Of a stretch of DNA of 64,000 nucleotides, positions 42,109 through 53,138 are shown piece by piece (position 1 is the stretch's first letter; every line of letters begins with the position of its first letter). The position numbers and the translations under genes were made by a program. Under the pieces are notes generated by a model, which worked only from the letters and a program-made list of their open reading frames with translations, was not told the DNA's origin and did not search any database. Source of the stretch: Spongospora subterranea f. sp. subterranea (lineage: Eukaryota > Endomyxa: Phytomyxea > Phytomyxea > Plasmodiophorida); NCBI GenBank assembly GCA_049724395.1, contig JAUGWO010000021.1, positions 1-64,000 on the forward strand, in the 5' to 3' direction.

Positions 42109-42550
42109 CAATGATCTAAATATTCCCCCTAGAGCCCTCTCAAACGCTTCCCAATTGTTCAGTATGGCATCCTGAGTTTCTAGATATGGGGTTACCCAAT
42201 CTAGAGCGGCATCCTCTAAGAGCGATGATACGAAGCCCACTTTGGCTTGATCGCTCGTGAACATGTGAGGCGCATAAGAAAATTGGAGCTTGACGGCATT
42301 AATAGATTGCCGAAGCTCGGTACGCTTTCCCGAGTATTTTTCTGGTAACGGGAGTTTTATACGATCCTGTCGTAGAGTTACCGCCTGCGGGTTGGGGGGA
42401 GCCGATTCTTGCTGCTACGACGGAATCCGATGTTTGCTGTTGCGAGCGTAGAGAGGCAATCTCCTCCTGTGCCAACTTGAGCTGGTTCTGCAAGTGCACC
42501 AACGCCTGCTTGATAATGGAGGGATCGGAGAAGTCGGGTGATGATGGCAT
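42109..42550 (-). pseudogene. Ty3/gypsy gag fragment
   Basis: The N-terminal frame (42550-42299) is helical and Gln-rich (LVHLQNQLKLAQEEIASLR). After a shift the DNA at 42300-42109 reads a retrotransposon gag core (FVSSLLEDAALDWVTPYLE, WEAFERALGGIF). This is the 5' coding end of a chromovirus-like element. The rest is missing on the low-coordinate side, so it could be the lost 5' part of the element at 37-38.8 kb, now separated by copia. Confidence 0.6.
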
Positions 42551-42776
42551 CTTGGTGTTGCAGCTTTGGTGCGGCTTTTCCGTTTCAGGATTCTCGAATC
42601 AAATGTAAGAGTCTCGCCGGGTGGGATGAGACGAGTTAGACAACCGCAGTAGGCAACAAACAGTGTGTATTAAAGGTACACTGAATCAGATGATTCGACA
42701 ATGAATGTCAAATCATCTGACAGTTCAACGTCCAGGAAGTAACGATGACTCACTTATCCGGAAATAGAGGCGGGAC
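42551..42776 (-). other. Probable 5' leader and LTR end of the gag fragment
   Basis: On the minus strand the sequence CGGCGAGACTCTTACA could be an LTR 3' end, followed by a leader up to the gag ATG at 42550. An inverted repeat of about 18 bp (AATCAGATGATTCGAC / GTCAAATCATCTGA) lies at about 42683-42722. The LTR start was not placed, and it does not match the LTR at 37392. Confidence 0.4.
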
Positions 42777-43970
42777 TTAAGGTGATATCATGACAGTGAG
42801 AAGGGACTCCTGATCGACGTCATCGCCTGAATCACTGCCAGTGGAAGATGACGGCTCGCCTTCGATTTCTTCATCCCTATATAAATTCAAAATAGATTTT
42901 CCAACAAACGGATAACACTTTTTAAGGTGCTCTGGCATAATAAATATACAGCGAATTCCATGTGAAAGATGAACATGGCCTTCAGCAATGACATTGAGCC
43001 ATAGCCCCGGTCGGCGGTCATAACAAATCCATTCAGTGATTGTTCCCCGCAAGCATCGAGAATGTAATTAAGCTGTCTGTCAACATTGCGTACTTGAAAT
43101 TCTCCTCGTCGGCGAAATCTGATACCGAGTGTAATCCTGAACAACGCGTCGGCGATGACGTCAGCACAATGACCTTCTTTGTCAGACTTCCGATTGGAGA
43201 TCGTTTTAACTTGATTGTCTGATGCACGAGTACCATACAAGTCATCATCCAGAGTGGCCGTAGTATGGTTCGGAACGACGAAGATCGAATTTGATACTGA
43301 GAACGAAACTTTCTCGAATGCAGTCAAGTTCGGGGTCATATCACGCTGTGAGCTCCAGCTGTTAGCGCCCATATTGCCACGATTGGAAGGAGAAAATGCC
43401 AGAAATGTTGATTCAGTTTCTCCATGATTGTCCATGTATGGTTGAGGCTGAACCCGGTGCAGTGCGAATAGAACATCATCGCCAAATACTGGTACATTGC
43501 TGACATGGACAATTCTAGTGCATTGCCGACGTCATGAAGACGCACATAATCTTGTAGCCAATGCAAACATTGCGTCAGCACATCATTAACCAGAAGGATC
43601 GTAATCCCCACACGAGTTGATTGCAGACCCTTCATCCGAAGTTGGTCTCCCAGTCTCTCCATTGCCTTCAGGCGAAACAAACGCGATCGTCCCCAATGGT
43701 ATTATCAGTGTACTCGTCCTGAAAAACAATTGGAACTTCAACTGGAACATTAATGCTCCATCCATGAGAAGGCCGGTTTTGAGCAGTTCCAGCTCGAGAC
43801 ACTCCTTGCCCACGTCCGCGACCTCGTCCGCGTCCTCGCCTGCGACCTGAACCGATCTCAGAACGGTTTGTTGGCTCCATTACCGATGCTGTAGAACTCA
43901 TGCTGAAGAAGGCGATGATGCAGCTCACACTGGGAACAATCAATTCGATCAAGAAAAAATGAACCGACAC
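42777..43970 (-). pseudogene. IS4-like/PiggyBac-like DDE transposase relic
   Basis: Minus-strand frames 43970-43668, 43680-43336, 43435-42887 and 43052-42777 overlap with shifts and read as one protein. It starts with an Arg/Gly-rich segment (GRRRGRGRGRGRGQG), passes FQDEYTDNT and TRVGITILLVND, then LDDDLYGTRASDNQVKTIS, RITLGIRFRRRGEF and GFVMTADRGYGSMSL, and ends in an acidic Ser-rich tail. The DDDL and ADRGY blocks are the kind of acidic motifs seen in IS4-type/PiggyBac-like DDE enzymes. I am unsure which eukaryotic family it is. Several frameshifts make it dead. Confidence 0.45.
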
Positions 43971-44238
43971 GCAGTTTATTGGGTCATGGTAGACACAACC
44001 TCAAGTTTATAGGCAAATCCGGTTGATCTAACGTCAGTTAAATCACTTCAAAATCGACTAGATTTCAGATCGTCGTTTATGGCCGATAACGGACAAATAA
44101 GCCCAGAATGCACAAAAAATGCGTAGTGCATTATGGCCGAATTTTCGGCCATAACTGACCGTAGGGATGATGGCCTTGTGCCATCATAGTACCTTTTGGG
44201 TCAGTTGGTAACTGTGTATCTCGGGCGCAGTTCCTGAC
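43971..44238. other. Non-coding stretch with short inverted motifs
   Basis: TTATGGCCGATAACGG (about 44080) and ATTATGGCCGAATTTTCGGCCATAA (about 44133, here split by shorter arms) form small palindromes that may be the outer end of the IS4-like element. No gene seen. Confidence 0.35.
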
Positions 44239-44480
44239 ACAATCCCTCTCTGTCAAGGAACTTCAATCATTCTTAGGATTTGCAAATTTTTATCGACAGT
44301 TTATTTCCAATTTCGCATCAACCTGTATGCCTTTATATGAACTAACACACAAACATGCAACCTTCAAGTGGACTCCCCAATGTCAAATTTCCTTTGAGTG
44401 GTAAAAACGCTCTTTCGTTTCTGCTCCAGTTCTAACTACGTTTCCTGTTCTGCCTATTTTTTTTTGTGATTGAGTTTACA
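44239..44480 (+). pseudogene. Gypsy RT connection-domain fragment
   Basis: Plus-strand reading near 44245 gives SLSVKELQSFLGFANFYRQF, ISNFASTCMPLYELTHK and FKWTPQCQISFEW, the standard thumb/connection segment of Ty3/gypsy RT, followed by a stop and a run toward RNase H. It is an isolated fragment of an element not otherwise seen here. Confidence 0.7.
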
Positions 44481-44884
44481 CGTTCATGTAGGTCTGGCGA
44501 TCCAACGGCTATTGGGCCAAGATTCACTTTAGAGACTCTCATCTCAATAGTTCCTCCCAGTAACAAGCTCGGACTTGCAATAGAGACCTTCGCCGGTAGT
44601 TCAGCAGTCTGGTCGACACAAGAGGTATCAGTGTGAGGTTAGAATAGCCACCGCATATTCCGTCTCAACTAAAAAACGTACCCAGAGAACTCAGTCTCCG
44701 GGACACTAAAAATTCCCTAAGGAACACCTCTTGCACCATACCAAGTCGCTTCATGACTAGGCAGCTGATTGTTTATAGAGGTTTTACTCCTCTTCGGCAG
44801 ATATTGAAAGAGGTTTGCCACCTCTTCGCTATGGTTAGATAGCTCCTGTCTACACGTGGTTGCGGGTTTAACGTTCTCTTTGCT
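44481..44884. other. Stretch without a recognised gene
   Basis: Unique sequence between the RT fragment and the LINE fragment. No frames or repeats worth naming. Confidence 0.4.
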
Positions 44885-45058
44885 TTAGATGTAGCATCGC
44901 TTTTTCACTGCCTTCACTAGAATTTTATTCATTTTACTGGGGTATTTCAATAAAGCACTTTTGAATGTTTCTGTTTGCAAAAGTTGGTAAGATTCTCTGA
45001 CTTTGTGCATTTTTTCTTTCAACGCCTTGCAGTTCAATAGTTGGTGCTCAATTGTCGA
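44885..45058 (-). pseudogene. LINE ORF2 C-terminal fragment
   Basis: A minus-strand frame reads TIEHQLLNCKALKEKMHKV and ends at a stop at 44885. The IEHxLxxC pattern is typical of the C-terminal zinc region of LINE ORF2. The frame is cut by the hAT insertion at 45059 and, if the hAT is removed, continues a few codons (GMPCS) on the other side. Confidence 0.5.
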
Positions 45059-45820
45059 TAGGGCTCCGATCGGGTCGGGTCGGGTCGGGTCGGGTCGGGT
45101 ACCTGCCAACTACCGGTATCCGACCCGGGTTTTTGGTCGGGTATCGGGTATATACCCGATACCCGACAATCAAAACTGCGCCTGCACAAAAATGCGCGAC
45201 TGACGCATGTGGTGCGTTCTTGGTAAACCTGCAAACATAAACAAAAGGTCAAGGAAAGAAGCACAGAGTTGTTCAAAACCGCTAGGTTGTTTTTTGCTGA
45301 AGTGTGCTTTTCACAACATCAACGCGCTCAAAGTCTTTGGTTCAGAGAATGGCAGCGGAGTCCAATTATGTCGCGGCCGCAATAAACAACTCGTTGAACG
45401 GATACTGAGGAGCCAGGAATACACAAAACATCCATTGCAAAAAGCACCCAGACCTGGGAACTGTTTCTCGTGTGTGCCCCAGTATTGGAGCAAATTTTGG
45501 CTTGGATCCTCGCAAGGTAGCCTGAGGTACTTATCCACATACAGGTTTGTTGATTTTCCAGACAAGACAGTCAGGTAATCAAGACGAGCTCACGCAGTCC
45601 GTGGCGCTATGAGATTCCATGACCTACTTCCTGATATTCTTTTTTATTTAACAACAACTTTACCTAATGTGCTTCGTATCTTTTGTTAGGATATTTTTAT
45701 TTGAAATTGATGCAAAAATTACAGCGCAATATTCACAATTCGAAAAAAGACTACAGGTACCCGCGGGTAGTCGGGTCGGGTACCGACTGTCTACCGATAC
45801 CCGACCCGATCGGAGCCCAA
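45059..45820 (-). mobile_element. hAT-type DNA transposon, copy 2, complete
   Basis: A 762-bp element. It starts TAGGGCTCCGATCGGG and ends CCCGATCGGAGCCCAA, and is flanked by the 8-bp duplication ATTGTCGA (45051-45058 and 45821-45828). Subterminal TCGGG pentamers (45070-45100) and a GGGTATATACCCGATACCCG palindrome follow. The interior contains the same decayed dimerisation frame as copy 1 (minus strand, about 45311-45565). It lies inside LINE-derived DNA. Confidence 0.9.
45311..45565 (-). pseudogene. hAT transposase dimerisation domain relic (copy 2)
   Basis: The same reading as in copy 1: FAMDVLCIPGSSVSVQR and GRDIIGLRCHSLN, with the frame change before the final PKTLSALML segment. No catalytic region is present. 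The identical frameshift in both copies shows they descend from one already defective ancestor. Confidence 0.7.
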
Positions 45821-45828
45821 ATTGTCGA

Positions 45829-46925
45829 ACAGGGCATACCTTCACGCGTCAACACCTGAAATACCTCTATATGACAGAGAGCAGCATATGCAGGCATTGT
45901 GATAAAAAAATCGCATACAAGCGAAGGAACCGCGCCAAAACAAAATGACAGCAATCAATGGTGAAACAGCACCAAGCTGACCGTACCGAGAAAAAGAAAC
46001 GAAAATTACAAAAACTAGACACACGCTTCAAAAACCTATTTAAAAAACACAAACACAAACACTTACTTAGGCTGGCAAAAGAAGCTAGTAAGGACAATAC
46101 GGGAACAGCAACGTGGAAGATGCTGAAAACCCTGATTCCGCAAACAAACAAAAAAGCATCGTATCTTCGCAACACATACCAACAATGCAATTGAAGAAGC
46201 AAATTCAATCGCAGAAATTTCAGCGCCATTTATAACCCAATCGATCTTGAGCTATTTAAAGATGAGCGAACAAAATACAATGAATGAATTGGTCATGGAC
46301 CTAAAACGGCGAAGGGCTTGTAGCCATGCACCACCCATCACAAAAAGAGAGCTGGACAAAGCAGCGACAAAGGCAAAGAGTAGAGCAGCTCCTGGAATAG
46401 ACGGGATCTCTTCAAAACTTCTAAAACAAATATGTGCAAATGACAGATTAGCAGACAGCGTCAGACAAGCGATTAACAATGACATCATTGTGAAAGGGTC
46501 ATTCCCAGATACCTTCAAGATGGCAAAAATAATCCCTTTACCGAAATCAAAAACCGGTGACTACCGCCCGATAGCCTTGTTGACTTCATTGGCAAAATTG
46601 GTTGAAAGTATCATTGAACATCGACTACGCCAGCAATCAGAGAAGCACATTCCGAAGAATCAGTCAGGCTGCAGACCAGCTCACAGCACCTCAAATGCGT
46701 TGCTTAGACTCCTACACAATTCAGGCATTGCTGCCGTATCAAAAAATCGATTTGCAGTGGTCCTATACGACTACATGAAAGCTTTTGACAGAGTCCAACG
46801 GCCACCCTTGATAGAAAAAGTTGAATCGCATGGGAATAGAACCATATCTAACACTGTTGATCGATGGCTGGTTAACGAACCGAATGTACGAGGTGCATTT
46901 TCGAAATGTACGATCATCCTGCCAA
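45829..46925 (+). pseudogene. LINE ORF2 fragments (C-terminal zinc piece, linker, RT)
   Basis: Directly after the hAT the plus strand reads TGHTFTRQHLKYLYM and SSICRHCD, a LINE C-terminal zinc-type segment, then changes to KRRNRAKTK and a Lys-rich linker (45958-46194), then to RT (46247-46925): APGIDGISSKLLKQI, GDYRPIALLTSLAKLVESI, NQSGCRPAHSTSNALLRLL and VVLYDYMKAFDRVQRPPL. The palm stops before the YxDD box, at about 46925, where an opposite-strand LINE begins. It is not a simple co-linear element. Confidence 0.65.
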
Positions 46926-48769
46926 CAATGGGAGAGGTGGTAATTCAGTTTTCCACCTATAAATCCTTGACATATTTTTTGGAAAGTTGAGCATGGGATT
47001 CGGTATTTTCGCAGCCCTCTCATCAATTTACACCTTGTTCTAATGTCTTTAGCTACTTCTTTGAGGTCAATTTTGAATGCTGAGTGGTTGTTCTCATCAT
47101 TTGCTCTTAAAGTTTCCCCTAAATAGCGTACTGTGCCTGTTTTTTTAATTTTTTTCCTGTTTACAGTTATTTGGTCTCTCTGTGCGTGTTCGTTGAACAT
47201 CAAGTGTGTATTTTTCCATTGAATTTTGATACGGGGTCACAGTGCACCATTCTTGTAGCTTTGCGCTGTCAGTTCTCAATTGGTTTTGTACTTCCTGGTT
47301 TGTTGTTCCCGTTGCCCATTGTGAAGTGTCATCTACATATACATTACTGTTGATGGTTTCTATAGGCGCATCATAGATATAAATGATCCATAATAATACA
47401 CTAATACTAGATCCTTGAGGGATCCCATTTTTCCTGGTAGTGTGGTTCTGTAGTTGTGTTTCTGTGACATACGTCAAAGATTCTTTGGGTCAACCATTGG
47501 TCAATGAGTAAGAATTAGGTATGGGTCTATTCTCATATTTCTCATCTTTTGCACTAGTAGTGTTCTCTGTACTCTGTCAAACGCTTTCATAAAATCATAT
47601 ACAATTAACGTCCATTGCTGTTCTTTAGCTGCCGCTAATCCTGCATTATGTAGCAATCTTAATAATGCATGTGTTGTGCTTTGGGCGGGTCTGCACCCGA
47701 ATTGATTGTCGGGTATGTGCGTTTCCGCTTGTTGTCTTATTCTGTTCTCTATAATCCCCTCTACCAGCTTGGCTATGTTTGGTAATAGTGATATCGGTCA
47801 ATATTCTCCTGTCTTCTCTTTAGGTAATGGCCTTATTTTAGAAATTTTCATTTCTTGTGGGAAGAATCCTAGATCGATAATATCGTTATTGATTGCACTC
47901 AGCAATGCGTATTTGATCGTATCATTTTTGATTAGCTGTTTGAGGAGACTATTCGGTATTCCATCGATTCCTCCGGCTGATTTGCTGTTGGTTTTTGTCA
48001 CTGCTCTTTCCAGTTCTCTACTGTAATTTTTACGGGAGGTTGAGATACCCTCTCTCTCCTTAGGTTTTCAATCAGTAAGTCGTGCTCTCGTTGCTCTTGT
48101 TCATCGAGATACAGACCGGTTTCGTTGTAGATTTGTTCGAAATTCACAGCTATTTGTTCTGCTTTCTCTTTTGGATCAGTTTCATATTTTCTTCTTCTTT
48201 TGCTGATTGTTTTAACCAGTTTCCATTTTTTAGCTCCCGTTTCATCAGTGCAGGCTTGTTTGATTTCTGTCCTTAGTCTTGCTGATTTTGCTTTCTGAAA
48301 TTGTTTTCTAAAAGATAACTCCGCTTTTCTCATTTCAGCTTGTCGGTGTGCAATAAATCGTTGGCTTTGGCTCTTCATGATTGCTGTCCGGAGCTTACGT
48401 TTGAGCTTGTTTCGCAATTTTAAAGCTATCTTTATTTTCTTGTTCCAAAACTTACATCTTTTTGGTTTTACGTGTTTGTGTTTAATGCTCATTTGCATCG
48501 TTCCATGAAGTCTGTCAATCCTATGTTTCTGTTTTCCATATTTTGTATTTCCTCTTCTAATGCTTTCAGTGTCGCTTGTGTGTCTATCCTATGAATTCTT
48601 TTACGGTTTGGAGGTAGCCTTTGAGTTGATTTCCTCCTAATTGTTGTTTCAACTGTTGTCGGTAAATGGTCACTGTTTAACTCAGTGTGTACTCCCCATG
48701 TTATGGTCTCCTTTGCCATCTGCCGATTAGCGAGGGTGATATCTAGTGTGTTGTTACCTCTTGTTGGTT
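46926..48769 (-). pseudogene. LINE ORF2 endonuclease end and reverse transcriptase
   Basis: After the frame break, TLDITLANRQMAK and ELNSDHLPT (endonuclease His-Asp end, about 48660) appear, then a basic linker (48498-47998), then RT pieces in changing frames: GGIDGIPNSLLKQLI (about 47960), a stretch of stops, GIPQGSSISVLLWIIYI (about 47430) and NVYVDDTSQWATG (catalytic YVDD, about 47340), then a thumb segment (RYLGETLRANDENNH...KLNYHLSHCW) ending at about 46930. Decay is advanced. Confidence 0.7.
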
Positions 48770-50572
48770 TCAGGAATATAGATCAATCTGCATGTTTCCA
48801 GGCATTGTATCAAGGTATTTGTGGTTTTCGTCGTGGTTGACTCCAAACCGTTTGTCTTTGGTATTTAGGTCACCTGTTATAAGTATAGGCTCATCTCGTG
48901 TTTCGACATATTTTCCAATCTCCTTCCAGTATGCTTTCCTCGTTCTTCTATCAATATCGGGTGATATATATATATGATTCAGTATTGCATCACAATATAT
49001 CTTCACTATTTGTGTCATTTTTCCGTTGGTCCCGTATGTTTGGATTGCAGGCACGTGCATTACATCTACTTGTACGTGGTCTCTCCAGAACATTCCAGAT
49101 TGGGTATATTTGTCATCGGCTTCAGGGTTTGAGAAGTCGTCAATTTGGCGTCTATGGTTTAATTCGGATATACATATTACATCGATGCGGTTGTTATCTG
49201 CAAATAGAGACAGTTCTTTTGACTTTTGTTCGCTTAGGGAGCAGGCATTCCATTGAGCGATCTTTAAGTTCCTGGTTGTTCGTATTTTTCTGCTTTTCGT
49301 ATTGATTCTCATGAAATATTGTGCTATTTTCATCTGCCGTTTGTGTGTTTTAGAGCCGTGTATGATCTTGTCAACGATGTTTGTTCGCTTTCGTTCATCG
49401 GTGCTCTCACTTTGTGGTTTTACTAGTGCAATGCTTCCATTGGTTTCTGCTATAGTGTTTTCCTTGTTGTCTGCTTCCAGTATTTTTCCGATCAATTTGG
49501 TGATTTCGTAGTGGCTCATCTGGTTAGCTGGGGTTGGTTTTGTCGCTGTTTTTCGCTTTATGTTTTCTTTGTCTGCAACTTCATTGCATTGTCTCTCACC
49601 GTTGGTATTCTGTCTTTTCCTCTGCTTTGCATTGTTGTCCTTATCTATCCGCAATCCTCTCTTTTTTGTGCATATTTGTTTAGTGTGCCTTTCATATTTG
49701 TGACGTCGTGTGAGTTGTTCGGGTTGATCATCGAAATTGTCGCATAATCGGATCCTTTTCGGACTGTTGATTTTACCGTGTCTCATTGGGTTGTCTGGTG
49801 ATTGGTTTATCGTAGCTTGCTGTTTGAAATTATTATTCGTAACAGTTTGAGCTGCTGATCTGTTTAATATGTTTGATAGTTTGTACTGATCAATGTATAG
49901 GTCACATTTGTCTGGTGTCATCGTATCGCTATTCTTCCACTCACTATCCGTTGTAGCTATAGGGATTAGGGTTCCATAATGGTTCAAATTCTGATGTCTC
50001 ATTGATGTTGATGGTTTCCCATGCATGTGGTGTAACAGGTATATGGTTTTGGTCCATGGTATTACATCACGTAACTTCGGTAGCATGTTCTCTATCTATT
50101 TCTGTATATCTGTTATGAGCGGTGGATTCGACTGACTTATTACTATAATGTTCATTTTAAATTTGTATGCAGCGATGGTGAGTCCGAACAGCCCTCCCCA
50201 TTGTCTTTCTATACTCATTATGCTCAGATATTCGTCCAATCCTATGCTGTTGTTGTTTGGCAACGATCCTATATAGGGCGTTAAGTTTTTAGCAATGGTT
50301 CTTCCTTGCTCAGGATTTCTAGCGTGTTCACATATGTTTTGCACTGTCATATTCGGGATCGCTCATGTTGCTCGGATCGCTTCGAAAGCACAGTTTCCTA
50401 TTCCGATCACATCTCTAAGTACGTATTTCGTATTCTCTATCGCCACCATGCATGATGAATGTAGTCCTTTGCTGTTTCCTCCTTTGCATGGTGTTATTTG
50501 TTCTAGTGTTTTGTTTTCACTTGTTTTCCATACTTTGCTGTTATTTTGGTTTTTCGTATGTTTCACTTTCAT
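48770..50572 (-). pseudogene. LINE ORF2 N-terminal part: OTU protease and APE endonuclease
   Basis: One frame from ATG 50572 to 48770 with only two nonsense codons (near 50363 and 50096). The first 200 codons look like an OTU cysteine protease: DVIGIGNCAFEAIRAT (catalytic Cys context, normally GDGNCLF), RQWGGLFGLTIAAYKFKMNI, and TIYLLHH...NHYGTLIPI (catalytic His context). A Lys/Asn-rich linker follows. Then an APE-type endonuclease: LKIAQWNACSLSEQ (Asn), VICISELNHR (Glu), NHIYISPD, and ILITGDLNTKDKRFG. It breaks by a shift at about 48773. Some LINE families are known to carry OTU domains; this copy is inactive. Confidence 0.7.
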
Positions 50573-50654
50573 CCACTCCCTAAATTGAAATAAAATTACT
50601 GTTTTTCAACTCCAAGTGTCACGTGATACTCAGCATTGGTTGTCGCAGGGGGCG

Positions 50655-51350
50655 TTATCTATGTTCGGGGAAGCAGTATAAGACCCAGGCCTTCCAGACA
50701 AAGGGAATAGACCACAGCATACCACCCCAGCGGCTTTCGGTGTAGGTAAATTCTGTTTGCATTTGGTACATCTTGGTGTGTCCCTTTGTCATATTTGCTT
50801 TACTGTAAATTGATTTACAGATAACGCCATGGGCATTGGATTGCCCAATGTCCCGCTTCCGCGCAAGTAGTGCATCTGGACTCCGCAGTAATCTTCTTTG
50901 GACATGAGGTAGCCATGTGGGATTGACCGCATGTATAGCAGGCAATTCTGCCACACTTATTCTTTTCCATGCAATTAATCTAGTAGCAAGTTTCACACAC
51001 CCGTATTTCCTTTTTTTGAAAGGCCTGTGTCTTATACTACTTCCCGAATATCGAGACTGTCCCCTGCGATATCCAATGCTCCGCATCTCTTGCCATTTGA
51101 AATTGGAAAACAGTCGTTTTGTCTCCAATTTGTGTTGCTTTATCAGGCTTTTTTCCCTTCCATCCTTGGATCGCCATGCCATTTTTGACGAGATATGGTG
51201 GTATTCCTTGGATGATAACTTTACGGCTATTGTCGTGCTTGGAATGTGATGTAGGCCTGATGCGGATGCCTTTTCTCCAACAGAAATTCAGCAGGGCTTT
51301 GTATTGTCCTGTTGAGTTGGAGTTAGTTTCGCTACTGTCTTATTTACTGT
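50655..51350 (-). pseudogene. LINE ORF1 relic with two zinc knuckles
   Basis: Minus-strand DNA reads a conserved-looking block (VIIQGIPPYLVKNGMAIQG, about 51190) and then, after shifts and stops, CYTCGQSHMATSC and CTTCAEAGHWAIQC (about 50940-50860), two CCHC knuckles. ORF1 proteins coat LINE RNA. The 5' part beyond 51350 is replaced by the gypsy 3 flank. Confidence 0.6.
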
Positions 51351-51372
51351 AGTGCGGCAGCGTTAGCGCGGA

Positions 51373-51494
51373 TGATGCGCCTTAGCGCTCTTCTCATACC
51401 TGTCCGTAATACCTGTCCGTACGCATTCCGTACGTGTTATGAATACAGAGCTTTTTGACTGAACGTTCTAGTTCTACGCCCTTGGGCTGCAACA
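51373..51494 (+). repeat. 5' LTR of gypsy 3
   Basis: This 122-bp LTR contains tandem ACCTGTCCGTA repeats and an AATACAGAGCTTTTT stretch, and ends GGGCTGCAACA. It pairs with 54681-54805. Confidence 0.8.
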
Positions 51495-51531
51495 GTGATC
51501 ACTACGCTTCCTCCTTAGGGCGTAAAAGTTT

Positions 51532-52576
51532 ATGCAATTGAGGTCAGGGAAAACCAGCAACAATCCCATGACACCTTCTTCTATACCGACCAACCGAAGT
51601 TCTGATGCCAAACCAACCATAACCCCTTCTTCTATACCGACGAACCAAATTTCTGATGCCAAACCAAAAATTTCTTATCTGGATGTTTCCCTCTGCCTCA
51701 CTCCAAGCTGTTTTCACAAGTTTTATGCAACAACAGCAACAAACCAACCAAGTGATGAGCCAGCTGCTACTGCAACTTTGTAAAGAGTCAAAGACTGACG
51801 AGCCCGCTGTCTCTGCTCAAGCTCCTGCCACGAAAACTTATCCCATTTCCTCGTCTGAACTACCAAAGTTCAGTGAGATTATTTCTACTGATGATGCCTT
51901 TCGCTACCTGGGCACAGCGGATATCAGAAGCCTATCGGATGACGATCGTCTGATTGTCCGATCCTTCAAATTTTTTTCCTTTAGAGCGCGCTTCACCAAG
52001 CTAACCCGATTACTTGGAGATGATGCCAGACTGCAACATCTTTACTGTTGTCTAGTTGGGCAAGCCCAGGAACGAGCCGTGTTAATGGATGCTTCGACAA
52101 GCGAAGAACTTTTCGGGTCCCTAGCGGAGCGGTATGCCTCGGCAGCAGATCCCGGCGCTCTCGAGGATACCATTCGCCACAAACTAGAGTGCTCCGTACC
52201 TTTCCCCACTGAATCTATCGCAGAATATGTTTCCAGGTTCGACCAGTACTACCGCTTTGCTAAAGAGGTATCACCAAATTTTTCCATCTCGGAACCGACA
52301 TGTTGCCGCTTATTCCTACATTCCCTGCGTTCCCGCACCGCCCTTTTCAGTGCATTGGTCTACGCATCTGGTCGAAAGGTTAGTCGACTCGAGGAAATTT
52401 TCAGTCTAGCCCGAGACTGCGAAAGCAACCTTAGTATGATCCAAGCGGCGGAAACTTTTGCCTCACACCCACCACAGAGACGAGATTCGCGACCAAACTT
52501 CGGTTCTTCTAATTGCCCTGAAACCTTTTCCACCAACCGTAATCACCATAATCCTCCAGAGTCGAAACCGCCCTGA
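51532..52576 (+). pseudogene. Gypsy 3 gag
   Basis: The short first frame (51532-51783; its initial codon is TTG at 51532, so the start is uncertain) is joined by a shift to the main frame (to 52576). The main frame has a Gln-rich coiled-coil start (MQQQQQTNQVMSQLLLQL), a capsid-like region with phrases such as RLQHLYCCLVGQAQER and ECSVPFPTESIAEYVSRF, and then stops at 52576. No zinc knuckle is seen before protease. It would form the particle shell. Confidence 0.65.
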
Positions 52577-53138
52577 AAACTTTGTAAACAACCGTTTTTC
52601 CCAGCATCGAACGCAAACACCTGCCGAAGACTCCAGCAGAACTCATTCTCGTTTTCCACAACGCCACACATCAGAGAAACCGTTTATCAAGCGAGTCTCT
52701 ACGGCTAGCCCTCCCCTTTCTACGGTTTACGAATATTCGGAAGATCGGCTCATCTCGACGCCAGGTGTCTCCCGCGTGACGTTCGAAACAGTTTCCCCCT
52801 TCCCTACTCTTACTTCTCCACCTGAAATTGAAATTTCGCATGTTCAATCTGAAAACGTGACCGAAATTTCCTCTCAACGTACTTTAAGAACGGCCGTTCT
52901 GTCGGTAGGCTCAGCAAAAGCCGTCGTTCCCATAACAATAGATGATGGTGCGGAGTTTTCCGTAATGAGTAAAGAGTTTTATATCAACTTCCCCAATTTG
53001 GCTATTCCCATAGAGCCAATCACTTTTCGAATGGCGAACGATCAGGAGGCCACCTGCTCCAGCTATGTACTTTTCGATGTTTCCCTGGAAACTCGCCGGA
53101 AACGTTACCCTCAGGCGCCACCAGATCTATGTTGCTGA
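52458..53138 (+). pseudogene. Gypsy 3 protease region
   Basis: The overlapping frame continues from the gag end through a Ser/Pro-rich linker to an aspartic protease core VPITIDDGAEFSVMS (usual DSGA here is DDGA) and the FRMANDQEATCSSYVLFDV strand. A small change near 53090 (ETRRKRY versus ETEAGNV in the minus-strand copy at 63.7 kb) shifts the frame, so it stops at 53138 while the following frame carries on. In the 63.7-kb copy this join is open. Confidence 0.7.

Larger units (their letters stand above)
46926..51350 (-). mobile_element. LINE (non-LTR retrotransposon) with OTU domain, minus strand
   Basis: From high to low coordinate: decayed ORF1 with zinc knuckles (51350-50655), then ORF2 with an OTU-type protease domain, an APE-type endonuclease, and RT with YVDD, ending at about 46926 where inverted LINE sequence begins. 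The ORF2 C-terminus and 3' tail are missing. Many frameshifts and stops make it dead, but domain order is clear. Confidence 0.75.

Noticed and set aside
45003-45203. Short frames rich in GSGRVGSGRV-type repeats
   Set aside because: They are translations of the TCGGG pentamer arrays and palindromes in the hAT ends, not proteins.
49026-49747. Plus-strand frames in the LINE region
   Set aside because: They are antisense shadows of the LINE ORF2, which has clear endonuclease motifs on the minus strand.
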